Below, in pieces: positions 1-3,451 of a stretch of 5,886 nt of DNA; within the stretch, counting starts at the first letter, position 1, and every line of letters starts with the position of its first letter. The position numbers were made by a program, and so were the translations under genes. The notes under the pieces are model-generated. The model saw nothing but the letters and a program-made list of their open reading frames with translations. It did not search any database and was not told where the DNA came from. The stretch is from the NCBI GenBank assembly GCA_013817555.1, contig JACDCN010000142.1, positions 1 to 5,886 of the forward strand, read 5' to 3'. This DNA comes from Actinomycetota bacterium. GTDB lineage: Bacteria; Actinomycetota; Thermoleophilia; Gaiellales; Gaiellaceae.

Positions 1-758
1 CCGTCCGCCCGCTCGAGTTCTACTTCGCGCAGTACCGCCGCGTCTGGCGTGGAACGGCGATCTCGAGCGTCGTCACCCCGGTCATCTTCCTACTCGCGTT
101 CGGATTCGGGCTCGGCGAGCTGGTGGACCGAAGCGCCGATCTTCCGAACGGCATCTCCTACATCGAGTTCGTCGCGCCCGGGCTCATCGCGGCAACGGCG
201 ATGCAGATCGCATCGTTCGAGGCGAGCTGGCCAGTGCTCTCCGCGATCAAGTGGAGCCGCCAGTACCACGCGATGCTCGCAAGCCCGCTCCGGGTAGGAG
301 ACATCCTCATCGGGCACCAGGCGTTCATTGCGTTCCGCATGCTGACGACGGCGTCGGTGTACCTCGCCGCGATCGCAGCGTTCGGAGCCGTGAACTCGCC
401 GCTCGGCATCCTCGCCGTTCCGGTCGCTGTGCTCGTCGGTGTGGCATTTGCCGCGCCGATCGCGGCGTGGGGGGCCTACACGGAGAACGAGGCGTCGTTC
501 GTCGCGATCTTCCGCTTCCTGATCCTGCCGATGTTTCTCTTCTCCGGAACGTTCTTCCCAATCGAGCAGCTCCCGCGCGTGCTCGAGCTCCTCGCCTACG
601 TCACTCCGCTCTGGCACGGAGTCGATCTTGCCCGGCAGCTGACGCTCGGCGACGTGCAGCTCTGGGGCGCCCTCGGCCATCTGGCCTATCTCCTCGCGTT
701 CATCGCCGTCGGGATGACCGCCGCGTACTACTCCTACCGCCGCCGGCTGCTTGTCTGA
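1..758 (+). CDS. ABC-2 type transporter permease, NodJ/DrrB-like (5' end outside window)
   Basis: Integral membrane subunit of an ABC exporter; substrate not deducible. The reading frame is open from the left edge (first full codon at 3) to TGA at 756-758, giving 251 visible residues. A GTG at 123 could be read as a start, but the codons before it encode a typical juxtamembrane helix and first membrane segment (about residues 18-38, rich in V, I, F, L), so the true start lies upstream, probably only a few dozen residues away given the usual length near 250-270. Further hydrophobic segments follow. The family hallmark LPMFLFSGTFFPIEQLP begins at about visible residue 175 and is followed by TPLWHGVDLAR. 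The same landmarks recur in the next gene, so the two are tandem paralogues likely to pair as a heterodimer. The ATPase gene is not in the window and is expected upstream. Family assignment is secure; NodI/NodJ-type relationship is an inference. Confidence 0.9.
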   Translation, partial: VRPLEFYFAQYRRVWRGTAISSVVTPVIFLLAFGFGLGELVDRSADLPNGISYIEFVAPGLIAATAMQIASFEASWPVLSAIKWSRQYHAMLASPLRVGDILIGHQAFIAFRMLTTASVYLAAIAAFGAVNSPLGILAVPVAVLVGVAFAAPIAAWGAYTENEASFVAIFRFLILPMFLFSGTFFPIEQLPRVLELLAYVTPLWHGVDLARQLTLGDVQLWGALGHLAYLLAFIAVGMTAAYYSYRRRLLV

Positions 759-1561
759 TGACCGAGATCGCCGCCGATACGCGCTTCGCACCCCGCCCCC
801 GCCGGCGCATCGGCGGGCTTCTCATCGTCGAGCGCAATGCGATGGTCTACCGCAGGACGTGGCTGATCCTGTTCTCCGGGTTCTTCGAGCCGCTTTTCTA
901 CCTCTTCTTCTTCGTCTACCCGCTCGGAGATCTGATCGGGGAGGTCGCTCTCGACGAGGCGACGCTCGAGTACGCCGCCTTCGTCGCGCCGGCGCTGCTG
1001 GCGGCTTCGGCGATGAACGGCGCCTTCTACGACGCCACCAACGTCTTCTGGAAGCTCCGCTACGGGAAGGTCTACGACGCAATGCTCTCGACTCCCGTAA
1101 GCCCAGGCGATGTGGCAGTCGGCGAGACGATGTGGGCGGTCGTGCGGTCGCTGATCTACTCGGTCGCGTTCCTCAACATCATTCTCGTGCTCGGCCTCGT
1201 CGACTCGTGGTGGGGCCTCCTGATCCTCCCCGCATGCTTTGTCATCGGCTTCGGCTTTGCCGGGGCCGGCATCGCGGCGGTGACGTGGATGCGGGGCTGG
1301 CAGGACTTCGACCTGATCCAGCTCGTGATGCTGCCGATGTTCCTCTTCGCGACGACGTTCTTCCCGCTTTCCGTCTACCCGGAGGCGATCGAGTGGATCG
1401 TGCAGGCGCTTCCGCTCTACCACGGAATCGAGCTCGTCCGCGCGCTCTCGACGGGCGCGGTCGGCACCTTTCAGCTCGTCAACGTCGCGTATCTGCTGAC
1501 GATGGGCATCGTCGGGATGTTCATCGCCTCGAAGCGGATCGACGGTCTCTTGTTGAAGTAG
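758..1561 (+). CDS. ABC-2 type transporter permease, NodJ/DrrB-like (second of tandem pair)
   Basis: Complete 267-residue membrane protein, probably the partner permease of the preceding gene in one ABC exporter at the cytoplasmic membrane. The ATG at 758 shares its A with the TGA stop of the upstream gene (TGATG). No good Shine-Dalgarno sequence is visible, so translation is probably coupled. The same frame is open further upstream, but that part overlaps the first permease and is Arg/Pro-rich shadow sequence. The protein has a basic cytoplasmic N-terminus (residues 12-18, PRPRRRI), then hydrophobic segments at about 34-56, 76-90, 130-148, 153-177, 186-203 and 238-256. The ABC-2 signature LPMFLFATTFFPLSVYP is at about 192-208, followed by LPLYHGIELVR (218-228), matching the corresponding part of its neighbour. 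The substrate is unknown; drugs, lipids or polysaccharide intermediates are all possible for this family. The TAG stop lies inside a palindrome shared with the convergent gene. Confidence 0.92.
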   Translation: MTEIAADTRFAPRPRRRIGGLLIVERNAMVYRRTWLILFSGFFEPLFYLFFFVYPLGDLIGEVALDEATLEYAAFVAPALLAASAMNGAFYDATNVFWKLRYGKVYDAMLSTPVSPGDVAVGETMWAVVRSLIYSVAFLNIILVLGLVDSWWGLLILPACFVIGFGFAGAGIAAVTWMRGWQDFDLIQLVMLPMFLFATTFFPLSVYPEAIEWIVQALPLYHGIELVRALSTGAVGTFQLVNVAYLLTMGIVGMFIASKRIDGLLLK

Positions 1562-1585
1562 GGGCCGGGCATGCCCCGCCCCTAC
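1558..1585. repeat. 28-bp imperfect palindrome spanning both convergent stop codons
   Basis: The outer arms GTAGGGGC (1558-1565) and GCCCCTAC (1578-1585) are exact inverse complements. After one C/C mismatch the centre GGGCATGCCC (1567-1576) is itself a perfect palindrome. The plus-strand permease stop TAG (1559-1561) and the minus-strand GGT-like stop TAG (1584-1582) both fall in the outer arms. The transcript from either side could fold into a very GC-rich hairpin, so a bidirectional terminator or 3'-end stabiliser is plausible, but neither side has a T-tract. The GTAGGGGC...GCCCCTAC arm type resembles palindromic intergenic repeats I recall from various bacterial genomes; whether it is repeated in this genome cannot be seen here. 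Confidence 0.6.
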
Positions 1586-2934
1586 AGGACGATCGCTTCG
1601 CCGTTCCGCCGTGGATCACCGGCCGCCCCCGTGCGGCCGACGCAGCTGACTCCGCCGAAGTAGTGGTGGAGCTGTTCCCAACGCCGAACCGTGCGTCCCT
1701 GCGCCTCGAGCGCTTCGAGCGCCGCTTCGTCGACTCCGGGCTCGACATCAACGAGGGTCGGCATGGGGTGTACGCGCGGGCGCGCCACGGCATCCTCGGG
1801 AGTGAGCCCTTCGTCGAGAATTCCGGAGAGGACTGTCGAGAGCGCCATCTTGAGGCGCGTGGCGCCGGCGGCGCCGATCGCCAGCGCCAAGCCCTGATCG
1901 TCGAAGGCGAGGCTCGGGGCCATGCGGCTCTGCAGATGGTCTCCTGGTCTGGGCTCACCGAACGCGATGTCCGACTCTCCGAGCAGATTGTTCAGCTGGA
2001 GGTCGAATCCCGGCACCCAGACTCCGGCGCCGACGCCCAACGAATGGGTGAGGACGCAGGCGCGACCGTGCCTGTCGACGGCGACCATATTTGTCGTGTG
2101 CTCGCCGCCCAGCTCGTTGGTCTCGAGCGCCTTCACGAACTCGAGCACGCGGTCGGCCGCGGAAAGGCCGGCGAGGCGCGGGAACCCGGGGAGAAGCTCG
2201 GGTACCCCGGAAAGGCCACCGCGCGTGGCGACGCGGTGCCCGTGAAAGTCGACGAGGACGGGATCTGTCCAACGGGCCGCGTAGCCGCGCAGGTCGCCGG
2301 CGGTGAAGACCACGCCGTCCATGCCCAGAAGCGCCTCGGCGAGCGACCCGCGATAGACACTCTCCGCGCCCTCCTCGGCCAGCGCTTCCAGCGTCTGGAC
2401 GAGCCCCGGTTGCACGAGGACCTCGCCCGTCTGCAGCATGCGGCCCTCCCGCACAAATAGCTCCCGCCCGCGCCCGAGCGAGAAGACGTCTCCGAGCATG
2501 ACCAGCGATCGCTCGTGCATCTCGGGAAGCGGGACTCCGTTGCGCGCGAGCTCGAGAGCGGGCTCGACCAACTGTCGCCAGGGAAGCCGACCCTGTTTCT
2601 CCCAGAGCTCGCCCAGAGCGGCGGGCAGCCCCGGAACCGCGCAGGAAGCCGGGCCGATCGAGTACACGACGACTTCATCACCGAAGCCGATCGGGATCTC
2701 GAGGAGCTCAGCCGTCTCGGAGGGCACGGCTGCGAACCCGTCCAGGTTCACGACGCGGGAGCCGTCGGAGACGATCGCGTGGCACCCGGCCAGGAGACCG
2801 CTGTACACCGTCTCTCCGACGCACGAGGCGAGGCACATGGCCACGACCGCGTCCGCGGCCGAGCCCCCCTCGGTCAGGATCTCGGCCCCGACCTCGGCGG
2901 TAGCGGGATGGCCCGCTGCTACTCCGGCTCGCAT
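1582..2934 (-). CDS. Gamma-glutamyltransferase-like Ntn hydrolase, compact subtype
   Basis: A 450-residue self-processing hydrolase of the gamma-glutamyltranspeptidase family, likely cytoplasmic because the conserved domain begins at once (MRAGVAAGHPATAE) with no signal peptide. Family landmarks in order: GGSAADAVVA (23-32), VPGLPAALGELW (100-111), LVEPALELARNG (122-133), the autoprocessing site with nucleophile Thr280 in HTTNMVAVD (279-287), LTHSLG (295-300; Thr296 and Ser298 at the places of E. coli Thr407 and Thr409), LNNLLGE (314-320), QSRMAPSLAF (335-344) and GAAGATR (354-360). Cleavage before Thr280 would give chains of about 279 and 171 residues. Two oddities: the FREMAP motif carrying the glutamate-carboxylate-binding Arg114 of E. 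coli is replaced by DGFAAVP (65-71), with no arginine; and the segment before Thr280 is much shorter than in E. coli (roughly 45 against 110 residues). True gamma-glutamyl transfer is therefore doubtful; a related amidase or acylase role is possible. The ATG at 2934 is the only start before an in-frame stop; GGGAGG abuts it with no spacing. Confidence 0.88.
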   Translation of the reverse strand: MRAGVAAGHPATAEVGAEILTEGGSAADAVVAMCLASCVGETVYSGLLAGCHAIVSDGSRVVNLDGFAAVPSETAELLEIPIGFGDEVVVYSIGPASCAVPGLPAALGELWEKQGRLPWRQLVEPALELARNGVPLPEMHERSLVMLGDVFSLGRGRELFVREGRMLQTGEVLVQPGLVQTLEALAEEGAESVYRGSLAEALLGMDGVVFTAGDLRGYAARWTDPVLVDFHGHRVATRGGLSGVPELLPGFPRLAGLSAADRVLEFVKALETNELGGEHTTNMVAVDRHGRACVLTHSLGVGAGVWVPGFDLQLNNLLGESDIAFGEPRPGDHLQSRMAPSLAFDDQGLALAIGAAGATRLKMALSTVLSGILDEGLTPEDAVARPRVHPMPTLVDVEPGVDEAALEALEAQGRTVRRWEQLHHYFGGVSCVGRTGAAGDPRRNGEAIVL

Positions 2935-2950
2935 CCTCCCATCCTGCCAA

Positions 2951-2965
2951 GTGACACAGTGTCAC
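2951..2965. promoter_or_regulatory. Perfect 15-bp inverted repeat, probable operator
   Basis: GTGACAC-A-GTGTCAC: two exact 7-bp inverted arms around a single central base, 16 bases upstream of the GGT-like start codon and about 110 bases upstream of rpsO. Size and symmetry fit the site of a dimeric helix-turn-helix repressor such as a TetR- or GntR-type protein. The position suggests control of the minus-strand gene. It could also overlap the upstream promoter element for rpsO. The cognate regulator is not encoded in the window. Confidence 0.55.
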
Positions 2966-2991
2966 AAGGCGTTTTCCGCGACTGCTAGCCT
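2961..2991 (+). promoter_or_regulatory. Possible rpsO promoter
   Basis: TAGCCT at 2986-2991 fits the TAnnnT form of a high-GC -10 box and is preceded by TGC, an extended -10 feature. GTCACA at 2961-2966 is a 4-of-6 match to TTGACA, at a long 19-base spacing. A start near 2998 would leave a leader of about 75 bases before rpsO. This is the best candidate by eye in the intergenic region, but it is weak. Confidence 0.28.
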
Positions 2992-2999
2992 TCCCTAGA

Positions 3000-3036
3000 C
3001 CGCAAACGCGGCTCCGGCGTGTTACTTCCTTCACGC
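3000..3036 (+). promoter_or_regulatory. Two small hairpins in the rpsO leader, possible S15 autoregulatory RNA
   Basis: CCGC-AAAC-GCGG (3000-3011) and GCGTG (3017-3021) with CACGC (3032-3036) around a 10-base pyrimidine-rich loop can form in the untranslated region before rpsO. The second stem may extend outwards by C3015-G3038 and C3014-G3039 past a mismatch. S15 represses its own mRNA in several bacteria using leader structures that differ between phyla, so a role here is plausible but unproven. In GC-rich DNA such short stems also occur by chance. Confidence 0.25.
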
Positions 3037-3065
3037 GGGGCGGGGATTGCGGAGTCGTCTACGAG

Positions 3066-3070
3066 AGGAG
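3066..3070 (+). promoter_or_regulatory. Ribosome binding site of rpsO
   Basis: AGGAG lies four bases before the ATG at 3075, within AGAGGAG. It is a strong Shine-Dalgarno sequence at slightly short spacing and supports this start codon. Confidence 0.75.
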
Positions 3071-3074
3071 CAGC

Positions 3075-3344
3075 ATGAGCCTCACCAAGGAAGTCAAGCT
3101 GGAAGTCATCGAGAAGCACGGCTCCGGTCCGGCAGATACGGGATCCCCGCAAGTCCAGATCGCGATGCTGACGCGACGGATCAACGATCTGACCGAGCAC
3201 CTCCGGGCGCACCCGAAGGATCATTACTCCCGTCGGGGTCTCCTGAAGCTCGTCGGCCGCCGCCGCCGCTTCCTCGATTATCTTCAGCGAAAGGACATCG
3301 AGGGCTACAGAGCCCTCATCAAGGAGCTCGGCCTGAGACGGTAG
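3075..3344 (+). CDS. rpsO: 30S ribosomal protein S15
   Basis: Primary 16S rRNA-binding protein that nucleates assembly of the central domain (platform) of the small ribosomal subunit. The 89-residue length matches the family standard. Characteristic motifs are GSGPADTGSPQVQIAMLT (16-33), INDLTEHLRAHPKDHYSRRG (36-55) and the basic helix LVGRRRRFLDYLQ (59-71). The residues known from this family to contact the 16S rRNA three-way junction and its neighbouring helix are kept: Asp21, His42, Asp49 and Ser52. A strong AGGAG precedes the ATG. The stop TAG is followed by a 107-base spacer and then pnp, the gene order conserved across most bacteria. It is probably autoregulated at translation through its leader, as in other bacteria, though the structure here is not established. 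Nothing is abnormal in the protein. Confidence 0.98.
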   Translation: MSLTKEVKLEVIEKHGSGPADTGSPQVQIAMLTRRINDLTEHLRAHPKDHYSRRGLLKLVGRRRRFLDYLQRKDIEGYRALIKELGLRR

Positions 3345-3357
3345 GGCTTCTGTCGAG

Positions 3358-3418
3358 GGAAGGTGGAAGTTTGAGCGAGTCCCAGCCACCGCGGGGCTGA
3401 CTCAAACCTCCACCTTCC
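3358..3418 (+). promoter_or_regulatory. rpsO-pnp intercistronic long hairpin (probable RNase III processing / PNPase autoregulation element)
   Basis: The 5' arm GGAAGGTGGAAGTTTGAG (3358-3375) pairs with CTCAAACCTCCACCTTCC (3401-3418) over 17 of 18 positions, with one A/C mismatch. A second helix, CAGCC (3383-3387) with GGCTG (3395-3399), sits within the loop; GAGT 3377-3380 can also pair with ACTC 3400-3403 in competition with the outer stem. The 3' side continues AGAAACGAAGG without a U-tract, so this is not a standard intrinsic terminator. In E. coli and Streptomyces the equivalent spacer forms a hairpin cut by RNase III, after which PNPase represses its own synthesis. By position and form this element is likely the counterpart. 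Partial termination between the genes remains possible. Confidence 0.75.
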
Positions 3419-3432
3419 AGAAACGAAGGAAT

Positions 3433-3443
3433 AGGTGAAGGGA
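3433..3443 (+). promoter_or_regulatory. Ribosome binding site of pnp
   Basis: AGGTGAAGGGA ends eight bases before the ATG at 3452. The AAGGG(A) core is a moderate Shine-Dalgarno match at normal spacing and supports the chosen start. It lies just 3' of the long hairpin, so it remains accessible when that hairpin forms. Confidence 0.6.
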
Positions 3444-3451
3444 TACACCAC

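Noticed and set aside
251..757. In-frame upstream extension of the second permease
   Set aside because: The extension overlaps the first permease in another frame and is Arg/Pro-rich. The ATG at 758 gives the normal family length and a typical N-terminus.
123..758. GTG at 123 as the true start of the first permease
   Set aside because: The frame is open to the left edge and encodes a normal juxtamembrane segment and first membrane helix before this codon, so the gene is cut by the window edge.
90..791. Minus-strand frames at 90-791 and 734-1423
   Set aside because: Antisense to the permeases, highly charged and low in complexity, with no domain similarity.
751..2460. Plus-strand open frame of 569 codons across the second permease and the GGT-like gene
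   Set aside because: Its first half is an out-of-frame Arg/Pro-rich reading of the permease and its second half is antisense to the GGT-like gene. It carries no motif and both true genes are well supported.
1582..2934. GGT-like gene as a pseudogene because of its short length
   Set aside because: The frame is uninterrupted, the nucleophile and all downstream motifs are present, and the shortening lies in one linker.
3047..3400. Plus-strand alternative frame overlapping rpsO, and the minus-strand frame at 2985-3389
   Set aside because: Both overlap the unmistakable S15 gene in other frames and lack motifs. The minus-strand frame also runs through the intercistronic hairpin.
3358..3420. Intrinsic terminator of rpsO
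   Set aside because: The stem is strong but is followed by AGAAACGAAGG instead of a U-tract, and pnp follows on the same strand, so a processing hairpin is the better call.
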